DNA of 64,000 bases from JANNSO01 sp964485395 (GCA_964485395.1 CAZAJF010000011.1:35000-98999), one strand, 5' to 3'; numbered from the stretch's first letter, positions 42,177 through 51,548 are shown. The notes: a model not told the origin generated them from the letters alone. Translations and numbers: made by a program.

Positions 42177-42890
42177 TCAGGTACCCAGTATCGCGGCGTA
42201 CAGGCGGGCCTCGATGCCGGCGGCCGCCTGGCTTGCGAAGGCGCGGTCTTCCCGTTTCAGGTTTACCCGGTGGGTTTCAAGAACCCGCGCGGGTTTTTCG
42301 CTTAATGTTACTATTGTATCACCCAAGTAGATGGCCTCGCGGACGTCGTGCGTGACTACCAGGGCTGTGCGGCCGTCCTTGCGCCTTACTTCGAGGAACG
42401 CGTCCATGACGCCGATGCGCGTCTTCAGATCCAGCGAGCTGAACGGCTCGTCAAGAAGCATTACCGAAGACGGGCAGGCGAACGCGCGCGCCAGGGCGAC
42501 CCTTCTCCTCATGCCGCCCGACAGCTGGCCGGGAAGCATATTGAGGCTTTCGGACAATCCCATCGACGCCAGGGCTTCTGCCGCCTTTTTTTTGCGCTCG
42601 GTTTCCCGCATATAGGGCTTGAGGATGAAGGCCACGTTATCCGCCGCGCTCATCCACGGGAGCAGCCTGTCTTCCTGGAATACGCAGCTCACTTCGGTTA
42701 ATGAAAAATCACCAAGGCTGCCGCTGTAGTCCTTGTCCAGCCCCGCCAAGATGTTGAGGAGGCTGGTTTTGCCGCAGCCCGACGGCCCCAGCAATACGGT
42801 AATCTCGCCGGACGCGCAGGCAAGGTCTATGCCGTCCAGCGTCGGGACCGATCCATAGGACTTGCTTAGCCCCGTTATGCGGTAGTCCAC
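42177..42890 (-). CDS. ABC transporter ATPase, nitrate/sulfonate/taurine type
   Basis: 237 residues. Walker A LLGPSGCGKTSLLN, Q-loop VFQEDRLLPWMS, signature LSGGMRRRVALARAF, Walker B VMLLDEPFSSLD and H-loop VTHDVREA. It energises import with the next two genes. The GTG at 42890 has AAGGA 7 nt upstream and fits the family; an upstream frame to 42962 lies inside the permease gene. It overlaps the permease stop by 16 nt. Confidence 0.92.
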   Translation of the reverse strand: MDYRITGLSKSYGSVPTLDGIDLACASGEITVLLGPSGCGKTSLLNILAGLDKDYSGSLGDFSLTEVSCVFQEDRLLPWMSAADNVAFILKPYMRETERKKKAAEALASMGLSESLNMLPGQLSGGMRRRVALARAFACPSSVMLLDEPFSSLDLKTRIGVMDAFLEVRRKDGRTALVVTHDVREAIYLGDTIVTLSEKPARVLETHRVNLKREDRAFASQAAAGIEARLYAAILGT

Positions 42891-43654
42891 TTGAATTTCC
42901 TTGCCGCCAGGGCGAATAGCGCGTCCGAAACGGCGCAAAGCAGGATGCCGGCTGCCGCCCACGCGAATACCTCGGTGGTTTCGAGCATGACCCTGGCCGT
43001 CTGCATGCCTGTTCCGATGGCCGACGGAGGTTGGCTCAGGACTTCGCCCGCGACAACGACCTTCCAGGCCAAACCCAGCGAATTCCGTGCGGCCGCGACG
43101 ATGTGGGGCAGGGCGGAGGGAAACCGGACCTTCCAGAGTATGTCCGCGGGCGATACCCTGAAGGCGACCGCCATGGAAACGAGGTGACCGTCCACGGACC
43201 GCACGCCTGCCGCAACGTCCGCCAGGACGACCGGAAAGGCCATGAGCACGGCCGAAAATATGGGCACGATGCCGGAGGGAAACCAGATCAGGGCTATCAG
43301 GATTATCGCGAGCACCGGCGTCGCCCTGATTATGGCCATGAGGGGCGAGATAAGCCGGGCGAAGCGGGGCGACATGGCCGTGAAAAATCCCAAGGCCGAG
43401 CCGACGATCATGGAAACGGCGAAGGCGGCGAGCCCGCGCAGTGCGGTCGCCGCAAGCGCCGACTGGAAGCGGGGCGAAAGGCAGAGCTTCGCGAATGTTA
43501 CGAAAACCTTATCCGGGGTCGGGAGGATTATGTCCTTCCCGATTCCGAACGCGGAGAGTTTCCATACGCCTGCGAGGAGCGCGAAACCCAGCAGGTAATC
43601 CGCTCCCTGAAAAAGAGCGCCGCCGGATGTCCGCACCCGCTCAGTTTTTGCCAT
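42875..43654 (-). CDS. ABC transporter permease (SsuC/TauC-like)
   Basis: 259 residues with about six transmembrane helices and the BPD_transp_1 EAA-type region (ADVAAGVRSVDGHLVSMAVA, then FPSALPHIVAAARNSLGLAW). It forms the membrane channel of the importer. The start overlaps the binding-protein gene by 14 nt. Substrate cannot be read from the sequence. Confidence 0.92.
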   Translation of the reverse strand: MAKTERVRTSGGALFQGADYLLGFALLAGVWKLSAFGIGKDIILPTPDKVFVTFAKLCLSPRFQSALAATALRGLAAFAVSMIVGSALGFFTAMSPRFARLISPLMAIIRATPVLAIILIALIWFPSGIVPIFSAVLMAFPVVLADVAAGVRSVDGHLVSMAVAFRVSPADILWKVRFPSALPHIVAAARNSLGLAWKVVVAGEVLSQPPSAIGTGMQTARVMLETTEVFAWAAAGILLCAVSDALFALAARKFKWTTA

Positions 43655-44642
43655 CGGGAAGTTCTGCGTAGAACGATGCCGGCGGCAGTTTCGCGCCTAT
43701 CGAGGCCGGAGCGGAGGCCAGGAATACTTCCAGCAGTTTGCCGACGGCCGACTTGGCCTGCGCGGACGGTATGAACACGTAATTGGACGCCGGAATCGCG
43801 GCGGCGGCGACGGGCGCCTTGAGGCCGAGCTCGAAAGACTCGACTAAGGCTCCAGCTTTAACCGGATCGGCCAGGATTTTTTTTATGGATTGCCCGTAGG
43901 CGTCCAGGAATGCCTTGACGGCCAGCGGTCGTTCCCTGATCAACGACGCCTTGGCCACCACGACGGTCATGGGGTAGTCGTCCTGCCCGCTTGCGGCTTT
44001 CCAGAGGGGGAGCAGGGGAAAAGCGTCGCGTGCGTCCTTGTTGCCGCGCAGGGCCATCGTCGCGAAAGGCTCGGGAAGCAGCGCCGTGCTTATCCTGCCC
44101 GCGATCAAGCTGGCGGCCAGTTCCGGGTACCCCAGGTTGAAGATGAGTTTTATGCCTGTATCGGCATCGATTCCCTCGTTTTTAAGGATGGTGCGGATCA
44201 GGAACTCGGGCGTTGCGCCTTGGCCTGCAACGTATAAGTCCTTGCCCCGGAGATCGGCTATGCCTTTGACGGCGGGATCCGTGGATACGAGCTTGAGCAT
44301 GCCGTTGCCCACGACGGCGAGCATGGGATAATCGATGCCCGAGTTGTAGAGCTTGGCGGCCATGTTTACCGGCAGCACGGCGATGTCCAACTCGCCGGAA
44401 AGCAGCTTGGCGGCGATGGCGTCCGCGGATGCGAAAGCCTCCACGGCGAGCTGCGCATTTTGCGGCAGCGCAGGCTTTTCGGCGAACAGGTAAATCATTC
44501 CAATGCCGCTGGGGCCCTTGATTGCTCCCGCGCTTATGGTTATATCGGGAAGGTTGACTGCCGCCTTCTCCTTGCCGCCAAGGGCGAAAAGCTGAAGCGA
44601 GAAAAGCGACAGCGCCATAATGATCAGCATGGTTCGTTTCAT
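43641..44642 (-). CDS. ABC transporter substrate-binding protein (NMT1/THI5-like)
   Basis: 333 residues with a signal peptide (MKRTMLIIMALSLFSLQLFA) and the mature start LGGKEKA common in spirochaetal binding proteins. The body follows the NMT1/SsuA pattern (IAAKLLSGELDIAVLPVNMA, AVKGIADLRGKDLYVAGQGA). No lipobox cysteine is visible. The ATG at 44642 has a GGAAGG site; an upstream ATG at 44672 precedes it. It is the first gene of the ABC operon. Candidates for the substrate are sulfonates, pyrimidine precursors or similar small anions. Confidence 0.9.
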   Translation of the reverse strand: MKRTMLIIMALSLFSLQLFALGGKEKAAVNLPDITISAGAIKGPSGIGMIYLFAEKPALPQNAQLAVEAFASADAIAAKLLSGELDIAVLPVNMAAKLYNSGIDYPMLAVVGNGMLKLVSTDPAVKGIADLRGKDLYVAGQGATPEFLIRTILKNEGIDADTGIKLIFNLGYPELAASLIAGRISTALLPEPFATMALRGNKDARDAFPLLPLWKAASGQDDYPMTVVVAKASLIRERPLAVKAFLDAYGQSIKKILADPVKAGALVESFELGLKAPVAAAAIPASNYVFIPSAQAKSAVGKLLEVFLASAPASIGAKLPPASFYAELPDGKN

Positions 44643-44715
44643 CGGGTATCCTTCCTTAGTATGGAGGCGCAAGAAATTTCTTGAGGTTCCACTATATTAT
44701 ATCCCATAAATTTAT

Positions 44716-44721
44716 TATAGT
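44716..44721 (+). promoter_or_regulatory. -10 box before mcsA, possibly leaderless
   Basis: TATAGT lies 6 nt before the ATG and there is no Shine-Dalgarno sequence. The upstream sequence is AT-rich and partly palindromic; no good -35 box is seen. Confidence 0.3.
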
Positions 44722-44727
44722 ATCGGT

Positions 44728-45018
44728 ATGAGCGAGAAAACCTGCCCGTCCTGCGGCATGACAATAGAGAGCGTCCGGAAGCACGGCACCATCGGCTGCG
44801 CGCTCTGTCTCAGGGAATTCCGTTCCGAGATAGTCATGCAATTCCGGAGGAACGGCCACGGGTTCAAATACTCGGGCAGGACGCCCCTTTCGATAAACCG
44901 CGAGGATTCCGCCGGGATCAGGAAAGAACTGGAGATCGCGCTCCAAAACGATGATTTCGAGCATGCCGCAATACTTCGCGACATGCTGGATACTCCGCGG
45001 GCGGATGCCCGGCTATGA
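44728..45018 (+). CDS. mcsA: McsA-like zinc/UVR protein
   Basis: 96 residues. Two Cys pairs (CPSC, CALC) give one zinc site. A C-terminal UVR motif follows (IRKELEIALQNDDFEHAAIL). McsA activates the arginine kinase McsB and supports ClpC in Firmicutes. Shorter than the Bacillus protein, which has more Cys pairs. It overlaps the mcsB-like gene by 4 nt and begins the mcsA-mcsB-clpC operon. No ctsR gene precedes it. Confidence 0.85.
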   Translation: MSEKTCPSCGMTIESVRKHGTIGCALCLREFRSEIVMQFRRNGHGFKYSGRTPLSINREDSAGIRKELEIALQNDDFEHAAILRDMLDTPRADARL

Positions 45019-46061
45019 GCTCCTTCTCGCCCCTTTGGCAATCCGCCGACACCGGCCATCCTGATTTCGACGTCGTGATACATTCCCGCGTCGGGCTGTC
45101 CCGCAATCTTTCCGCGTATCCCTTCGCCCCCGCGATTACCGCCGCCCAAAAACATGAATTGCTTTCCGAGCTTCACAAGAAACTCGCCGGTTGCGGATTT
45201 TCCGTTTTTAAGATTCCCGAGATTCCTGAAAACGAGCGATCCGCGCTTATCGACCGCGAGTTTTTACCAAGAGCCTTCGCCGTGGATGAAACAAGTTCGC
45301 TCGCGCTGTCGGAAACCGATCCTCTGTGGATCCTTTGCATGGAAAAAGACCATATCCTGGTGCAGGCGCACCAACGCGGGTTGTCACTTTCCTCTGCGTG
45401 GGGTTTTACGCGAAAGACCGAGGAAAAGCTGGGAGCCGCCTGCGATTGGGCTTTTGACCCGGATTTCGGCTATATAAGCGGCGATATCCAAAGGATAGGA
45501 ACAGGCCTTTCCGCATCCGTCCTGATGCATTTACCGGCCCTTGAATTGACCGGTTTCATCGAGACCGCCTGCAAGCAGGCCATGGATGCGGGTTTCAGCG
45601 TCGGGGGCATGTACGGCTCGGCCGGCGTCTCGGGCGGTTCGCTCTATGAAATGGCGCTTCCCACGGGATTCATGGATGCGGAGGAAATAGCCCTGGATAG
45701 ATTGGAGCGCGCTGCGAAGCTTTTGCTCCAGTACGAACGCGCGGCGCGGGCTGAGCTTCTCGATTCGTCCTCTTGGGAGCTTTTCGACTTTATCGGGAGG
45801 GCCGCGGGACGCGCGCTGCACGCCCATAGCGTCGGCTGGGACGAATGCGCCGAGATCGTTTCGGGCATCCGGCTGGGATTATGCATTAAAGTGCTTGCAG
45901 GTATGGACGACGCCCAGGCAACTGACTTATTGTATATAGTGAGGAATATCCGTTCGTCCAGGGTGCAGAATCGGGCGAAGCCTGAACACGTAGCCCGTGC
46001 CGATTTGCTGCGGAAGGCCGTGCAGGGATTACATTTTTCCGAGAGGTACAGCGATGTTTAA
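45015..46061 (+). CDS. mcsB: McsB-like protein, catalytically degenerate arginine kinase
   Basis: 348 residues, full McsB length, aligned by eye along the whole family. The phosphagen-kinase signature segments are altered. HSRVGLSRN replaces SSRIRLARN, MEKDHILVQ replaces NEEDHIRIQ, GDIQRIGTGLSAS replaces CPTNVGTGLRAS, and VGGMYGSAG replaces RGIYGEGSE (Bacillus forms recalled from memory). ATP-contacting arginines and acidic catalytic residues are thus lost, and the phospho-arginine-binding RDxxRA motif reads EHVARA. The fold seems kept (IGTGLSASVLMHLPAL). It is probably a pseudokinase that acts as an adaptor for ClpC. Overlaps both neighbours. Confidence 0.85.
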   Translation: MSSFSPLWQSADTGHPDFDVVIHSRVGLSRNLSAYPFAPAITAAQKHELLSELHKKLAGCGFSVFKIPEIPENERSALIDREFLPRAFAVDETSSLALSETDPLWILCMEKDHILVQAHQRGLSLSSAWGFTRKTEEKLGAACDWAFDPDFGYISGDIQRIGTGLSASVLMHLPALELTGFIETACKQAMDAGFSVGGMYGSAGVSGGSLYEMALPTGFMDAEEIALDRLERAAKLLLQYERAARAELLDSSSWELFDFIGRAAGRALHAHSVGWDECAEIVSGIRLGLCIKVLAGMDDAQATDLLYIVRNIRSSRVQNRAKPEHVARADLLRKAVQGLHFSERYSDV

Positions 46062-48561
46062 AGGCTTGACCAAGAGAGCACAACGAATCCTGACGATTTT
46101 GGCTCAGGAAGAGGCAAAGCGCTTCCATGCGTCCGAGCTGAGTCCCGAGCACGTTTTGCTGGCCATTCTTCATTCCTCCGAGGGGGCCGGCTACAAACTG
46201 GTCGAGACGCTTAAAATCGACATTCATGAACTGATATTGGAGCTCGAGCGCAACGCCATCAGCCGCAAGGGCGGTTTTATACTGGGCGACGCCCCGCTTT
46301 CCCGCAGGCTCAAGAGCATGCTTGAGGCGGCCGCGGAGGAAGCCCGGCTCATGGAGTGCGAGTATATCGGGACCGAGCACCTGGTCGTTGCCGCTGCCCG
46401 CGAGACCGGTTCCTCTTTCGAGGGGCTGCTGGGACGCTATGGCATTTTTTACGAACAGCTGCGCGGCGCCTTGCGCCTCATCGTTGCGTCCGGAGAGGAT
46501 AAAACCTCAAAAGCCCGTCTCATCACCCAAACTCCGCAGCCGTTTCTCGCGCAGGCCAGGACTCAGACCGAGGCTCCCACCCCTTTGCTCAACGAGCATT
46601 CGCGCGACCTTACGGCGCGGGCGCGTGAGGATAAAATCGACCCCGTGATCGGCAGAAACGCGGAAACAACTCGGCTGATACGCATTTTATCCCGGCGAAC
46701 CAAGAATAATCCCGTGCTGATAGGCGACCCCGGAGTAGGCAAAACCGCCATTGTGGAAGGGCTCGCCCTCCGTATCGCGCGGGCGGAGGTTCCCGCAGGG
46801 CTCCTCAATAAGCGCCTCATGGTACTGGACGTGGCCTCAATCGTGGCGGGAACGAAATACCGCGGCGAGTTCGAGGAACGCCTGAAGCGCATCATGAAGG
46901 AAATAGCGGCCTCCGGCAACGTCATCCTGTTTATCGACGAGCTGCATACCATAATCGGGGCGGGAAGCGCGGAGGGCACGATCGACGCTTCCAATATGCT
47001 GAAACCGGCGTTATCCCGCGGGGAACTGCAATGCATCGGCGCCACAACCTTGGACGAATTCCGCAAGTACTTCGAGAAGGACGCGGCGCTCGAGCGTCGG
47101 TTCCAGACCGTTCTCGTCGAGGAACCGGACACCACCATGAGCATCCAGATCCTCAACGGCATCAAGGAGCGTTACGAGCGCTTCCATTGCGTGCGCTATA
47201 CGCCCGAAGCCATCGATGCGGCCGTAACCTACGCCAAGCGCTATATCAGCGAGCGCTGCATGCCGGACAAAGCCATCGACGTGATGGACGAGGCGGGCGC
47301 CCGGAAGAAAATCGAGCATATAGGGTCCCTTCCCGAACTTGGAGCCATAGAGGACGAGATACGCAAGCTCACCGAGGAGAAACTGGCGCTCGTTTCCACG
47401 CAGAACTACGAGCGGGCCGCGCACATCCGCGACAGGGTAAAGCAACTCCGGGCGGAGCTCGACGAGCTCAAGGCCAAGCAGCTTTCCTGCAACGGCCAGG
47501 GCGTGGCCTGGGTAGGCCATGAAGACATCCGAGCGGTGGTATCCGAGATAACGGGCATCCCCCTCGAGCGGATCGCCGAGGGCGAGTCCGGCCGCCTCAT
47601 CAACATGGAAGCGGAACTGCACAAAAAAATCGTGGGGCAGGACGCGGCCGTATCCGCTTTGGCTCAAGCCGTTCGCCGGGCGCGGGCGGGAATCGGGGAC
47701 GCCAACAGACCGCTTGGATCGTTCATATTCCTGGGTCCCACCGGCGTCGGCAAGACCTTGCTGGCCAAAACCCTGGCGGAGACCCTGTTCGGCAGCCAAG
47801 ATGCGCTCATACGCATCGACATGTCCGATTTTATGGAAAAGCACAACGCGTCCCGCCTCGTCGGAGCTCCTCCGGGCTACGTCGGGTACGACGAGGGGGG
47901 CATGCTCACCGAGCGCGTTCGCCGCAAGCCGTACAGCGTGGTGCTGTTCGACGAGATAGAGAAGGCTCATGTGGACGTGTTCAACCTGCTTCTGCAGCTT
48001 TTGGAAGAGGGCGAGCTGCGCGACAACTTGGGGCATGTCGTGTCGTTCCGCAACTGCGTGATCATCATGACCAGCAACGCGGGTACTCGGGACATTACTC
48101 GCGGTACCAGGCTGGGCTTCGGGGCCGAAGCGGTCCGCTTCGATTACGAGAGCGTCAAGTCGGCCGCCCTTACCGAACTTAAGCGCATCTTCAACCCGGA
48201 GTTCATAAACCGGGTGGACGAGCTCGTGGTGTTCCACCCCCTGAACCGGGAGCAGGTGACCTCGGTGCTCCAGCTGGAGCTCAACGGGTTGCGCCAGCGC
48301 CTGGCTGAGCGGGGCGTGTCGCTGGACCTGGACCGCAAGGCCACGGATCACCTCGTGGAAAAAGGCTACGACGCGGCGTACGGCGCCCGGCCCATGCGAA
48401 GGCTCATAACCAAGCTGCTGGAGGATCCTATCGCCACGTTCATGGTATCCGGCGAATGCCCTCCGGGCGCCACCATCAAGGTCCGCGGCAAGGATGAGGC
48501 CCTGAGCCTGAAAGTAAGCCTGCCTTCCAAGAAGGTGGACGACGAAGTTATAAAAAATTGA
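46054..48561 (+). CDS. clpC: ClpC-type AAA+ unfoldase
   Basis: 835 residues. Clp N-terminal repeats (FHASELSPEHVLLAILHSSE) lead into NBD1 with Walker A GDPGVGKT and Walker B VILFIDELHT. A UVR-containing middle domain (LTEEKLALVSTQNYERAAHI) is the McsA/McsB-type contact site. NBD2 has GPTGVGKTLLAKTL and LFDEIEKAH, with RLGFGA as the likely ClpP-docking loop. It unfolds damaged proteins for ClpP. The ATG at 46054 overlaps the mcsB stop by 8 nt. Confidence 0.95.
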   Translation: MFKGLTKRAQRILTILAQEEAKRFHASELSPEHVLLAILHSSEGAGYKLVETLKIDIHELILELERNAISRKGGFILGDAPLSRRLKSMLEAAAEEARLMECEYIGTEHLVVAAARETGSSFEGLLGRYGIFYEQLRGALRLIVASGEDKTSKARLITQTPQPFLAQARTQTEAPTPLLNEHSRDLTARAREDKIDPVIGRNAETTRLIRILSRRTKNNPVLIGDPGVGKTAIVEGLALRIARAEVPAGLLNKRLMVLDVASIVAGTKYRGEFEERLKRIMKEIAASGNVILFIDELHTIIGAGSAEGTIDASNMLKPALSRGELQCIGATTLDEFRKYFEKDAALERRFQTVLVEEPDTTMSIQILNGIKERYERFHCVRYTPEAIDAAVTYAKRYISERCMPDKAIDVMDEAGARKKIEHIGSLPELGAIEDEIRKLTEEKLALVSTQNYERAAHIRDRVKQLRAELDELKAKQLSCNGQGVAWVGHEDIRAVVSEITGIPLERIAEGESGRLINMEAELHKKIVGQDAAVSALAQAVRRARAGIGDANRPLGSFIFLGPTGVGKTLLAKTLAETLFGSQDALIRIDMSDFMEKHNASRLVGAPPGYVGYDEGGMLTERVRRKPYSVVLFDEIEKAHVDVFNLLLQLLEEGELRDNLGHVVSFRNCVIIMTSNAGTRDITRGTRLGFGAEAVRFDYESVKSAALTELKRIFNPEFINRVDELVVFHPLNREQVTSVLQLELNGLRQRLAERGVSLDLDRKATDHLVEKGYDAAYGARPMRRLITKLLEDPIATFMVSGECPPGATIKVRGKDEALSLKVSLPSKKVDDEVIKN

Positions 48562-48581
48562 TTTTTTGAGGAATCCGCCCC

Positions 48582-50093
48582 GTGATCGATAAGACATACC
48601 AGCAATACAAGGCTGCCCAGCGCGGCCGCGACCTTCTTGTCGACGAGCTGACGGCGGGCGACCTTTACGTGGACGAGGTCTATGCAAAGCTGGACGGCAC
48701 GCTTTCCGGCCCCGGCGGATCCATGCTCTATTATTGGTTGCGGAACCAGTGCAAGGACAAAAAGTCGCTGGATGCCCGGCTGGCGCTTTCGGGTTTTTTT
48801 ATCGGTAACGATAAAATTACTTCCTTTATCCGCACGACCTTGCGGAGGCTTGGAACCCAAAAAAGGGGAAGTTTGATAGACGAGCTCCTGGACGGCGGTC
48901 CCGAGCCGTTCGCGGAATACAGGATCGCGCTTCTGGCTTGGGCTTTCGCGTACCCGGCGCTCATAGCTCTGTCTCTCCTATTCCAGGTTCTTCCCTTTTT
49001 CGTAATCGCTGCCGTCTGCCTCGTAAACCTGATTCTTTTCCTGAAAACGACCTCGCTCATCAGCCTTAAGGCCGGTTCAATCGCGTATTTTTGCAGGCTT
49101 AAGACCGCTTTATTCGCGCTTTCCGATAGGGCGGTGCTCGGCCGGGGAAATTTACATGCCCAGAGGCTCGCCGAAACCGCCGCCCGAGTCAGGAAAATAA
49201 AAGTTCACCCCGTCCTTTTCATGACGCCCTTGACCTTCGCGGGGGACACGGGGGATTCCATTCTCATGTACTTCAAGGTGTTCTTTTTAGGCGAGCTTGC
49301 CTCGTTCCTGAGATTCTACGGCAAGCTCGTGCAGGAACGCGAAAGCGTGCTTTCCATGTTCGAGCTGCTGGGCGAGATAGACGTGTCCCTGTGCATCGAT
49401 GGATTGCTGCGGAGCGAAGCTGTCCGGCGATGCGGATTCGCAAAGGGCGAGGCGGCCAAAGGCGAAACCGCCCCCGGCGGTATCATCGAGGCGCGCGGAA
49501 TGGTCCACCCGCTGATAGAGGGCTGCGTGCCGTTCAGCCTGCCGATACGGAGAGATTTAATTATAACCGGCACGAACATGTCGGGCAAGACGACATTCAT
49601 CCGAACCTTGGGCATCAACCAGATCCTGGCCACCACCTTGGGTATCTGCTGCGCGCAGTACTTCTCCACGGACTTTCTCAAGGTGGTTTCGTCCATCTCG
49701 CTGAACGACAGCCTTTTGAACGCCAAGAGCAGGTATCTCTGCGAGGCGGAGCGGATGCTGTCCATCATCGGCACGGCGAAGGAATGCCGCTGTCTCGCGC
49801 TCGTGGACGAAATTCTTACGGGAACCAACAGCTCTGACCGGATACGCGCCGCCATCGGCATATTGCGGCATTTGGCGGAAACGGATTCCATCGTCGTGGC
49901 CACGACGCACGATCTTGAGATCGCGAACGCCGTCGGCGGAACATACGAGCCGTTCTTCTTCGAGGAAGACATCGTGGACGGCGATATCGTTTTCGACTAT
50001 CTCTTGAAGCCGGGAATCATAGCGCGGGGAAACGCCCTGAGGATCCTCGCGCACCTGGGGTTCGGCGAGTTCGTCTCCGACCTGAAAAACTAG
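48582..50093 (+). CDS. Membrane-anchored MutS-like ATPase
   Basis: 503 residues. The C-terminal half is a MutS ATPase domain: Walker A ITGTNMSGKTTFIRTLG, Walker B CLALVDEILTGTNSSDR and VATTHDLEIA. The N-terminal mismatch-binding domains are missing. Instead residues about 118-155 form one or two hydrophobic helices (LAWAFAYPALIALSLLF, VIAAVCLVNLILFL). Such MutS relatives exist in several phyla with unknown roles; they are unlikely to do standard mismatch repair. GTG start, 20 nt after clpC. Its stop overlaps the end of the convergent rqcH gene. Confidence 0.85.
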   Translation: MIDKTYQQYKAAQRGRDLLVDELTAGDLYVDEVYAKLDGTLSGPGGSMLYYWLRNQCKDKKSLDARLALSGFFIGNDKITSFIRTTLRRLGTQKRGSLIDELLDGGPEPFAEYRIALLAWAFAYPALIALSLLFQVLPFFVIAAVCLVNLILFLKTTSLISLKAGSIAYFCRLKTALFALSDRAVLGRGNLHAQRLAETAARVRKIKVHPVLFMTPLTFAGDTGDSILMYFKVFFLGELASFLRFYGKLVQERESVLSMFELLGEIDVSLCIDGLLRSEAVRRCGFAKGEAAKGETAPGGIIEARGMVHPLIEGCVPFSLPIRRDLIITGTNMSGKTTFIRTLGINQILATTLGICCAQYFSTDFLKVVSSISLNDSLLNAKSRYLCEAERMLSIIGTAKECRCLALVDEILTGTNSSDRIRAAIGILRHLAETDSIVVATTHDLEIANAVGGTYEPFFFEEDIVDGDIVFDYLLKPGIIARGNALRILAHLGFGEFVSDLKN

Positions 50094-51529
50094 GCCTGGT
50101 CCTGGTCGTGCCCGATAAGGCGGCGCAGCTCCCGTATCCTGTTGTCCTCGATGCGGACGTGAAGATTTTTTTCCTGCATGGGAATGACGAGCCCCTTGGG
50201 GCCGTTTTTGGCGCGGCGCAGGTATTTTACGTGGGTATAGTACAGGTCGCCGGCTCCCGCCGACCGCGCCTTGGAGTAATACAGCGCAAGCGTGCCTGCG
50301 TCCAGAAGCGTTTCCAGCGGTATGCTTTTCCCTGCGCGCGCCTTGATGAAAACGTACGCGCCCGAGTAATCCCGCGCATGCAGCCACATATCGTTCCCTT
50401 TTACGTGCCTTCGCAGAAGCTGGTCGTTCTCTGCGGCCGATCGGCCGATAAGCATGAGCCAGCCGTCTTTCTCCAAGGAGAGGCCGGGGAATCGCCGGTC
50501 AGCGTCGGCGGCAGTCGTCGTTTTCCGCTTCATGATGAACGCGCGTATCTCGTGCGGATTTTCTTCCCGCTCCACGGCGGCCGCGTCCTTTTCCAGGGCA
50601 TCCATGGCAGCCTGCGCGGACTCTATCTCGAGCGCTGTCTCCACTGCGCCGGATTTTGCCTTTTTTGATTTTTCGTAATAATCCTTGGCGTTCTGGACAA
50701 TGGTTTTTTTTGGGTCGATTCGGACGCTTACGGTGCCGCCTCGATAAAAATCATCGAGGATTACTTCGTTCTTTACCGGCGCAGCCTGCCCGTTGGCCAT
50801 GAGTATGTCCCCGATCTCCCTGAATCGCTCGGGATCGGCGTATTCCTTTGCCGTCTTTCCCAGCGAAGCCAGTCTCCCCGCGAGTATCGTCCTCCTGCCC
50901 TCCAGCCAAGCCCTGGCCTTTTTAAGCAGGGCGTCTCGCGAGAGTTCCGATCCATGCTCGGCGTAGTATGTATCGATTCTGTCATTGATGGAACCTCCGC
51001 CCAGCAGGGTGGGAACTTCGGGAAAGTCGCGAATTGCGAATTCCCGCGGGGCTCGGTTTACTGCGGCCTCGGTTTCTGGGCAGTACATTTGTCCGGCGAC
51101 TTCGCCCTTGAGGGGCTTTCGGGCCAGCACGTCGATGATGTGGCCGTCCGGCTTGGTGAGGATGACGTTTGCCGCGCCAGACCACAGGCGAGCGTATAGA
51201 AAGCGTTCGCCGTCGTCGTAGCCCAGGCGTATTTTCAGGATGCGCTCCGTGCCCAGCTGCTCGATGGACTCTATGCGGGCGCCGCGCACGTGGGCGCGCA
51301 GGAGCTCGGTAAATCGCTGCGGCTTTTCGGTTTTATGCACGGGGTACCGCGTGGTATGGATGCGACAGGCTCCGTGCGCCACGCAGATGAGCAGCTCGGT
51401 GGCCTTTCCGGGCTTGTACAGCGACAGCACGATGGTATCGTAGGCGGGTTGGGTAATTTTCTGCAGCTGCGCCCCGGCCAGGTCGAGTTCCGCCAATACC
51501 GCGTCTATCTCTTTCCAGTTGAGCGACAT
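50090..51529 (-). CDS. rqcH: RqcH/NFACT-family ribosome quality-control protein
   Basis: 479 residues. The NFACT-N domain (ITQPAYDTIVLSLYKPGKAT, FLYARLWSGAANVIL), a coiled-coil middle (about 215-330) and the NFACT-R domain (GRSAAENDQLLRRHVKGNDM, WLHARDYSGAYVFIKA) are present. RqcH binds stalled 50S subunits and adds C-terminal alanine tails. Shorter than the Bacillus protein (about 570). A ribosome site (AAGGAG) lies 7 nt before the ATG. It begins just after the secA terminator, so expression may depend on read-through. Confidence 0.9.
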   Translation of the reverse strand: MSLNWKEIDAVLAELDLAGAQLQKITQPAYDTIVLSLYKPGKATELLICVAHGACRIHTTRYPVHKTEKPQRFTELLRAHVRGARIESIEQLGTERILKIRLGYDDGERFLYARLWSGAANVILTKPDGHIIDVLARKPLKGEVAGQMYCPETEAAVNRAPREFAIRDFPEVPTLLGGGSINDRIDTYYAEHGSELSRDALLKKARAWLEGRRTILAGRLASLGKTAKEYADPERFREIGDILMANGQAAPVKNEVILDDFYRGGTVSVRIDPKKTIVQNAKDYYEKSKKAKSGAVETALEIESAQAAMDALEKDAAAVEREENPHEIRAFIMKRKTTTAADADRRFPGLSLEKDGWLMLIGRSAAENDQLLRRHVKGNDMWLHARDYSGAYVFIKARAGKSIPLETLLDAGTLALYYSKARSAGAGDLYYTHVKYLRRAKNGPKGLVIPMQEKNLHVRIEDNRIRELRRLIGHDQDQA

Positions 51530-51548
51530 CGCAAACTCCTTTTACATA

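Noticed and set aside
47011..48687. 558-codon open frame opposite clpC
   Set aside because: It lies wholly antisense to a well-supported ClpC gene. Long antisense frames also occur opposite bamA, secA and argS and come from GC-rich third codon positions.
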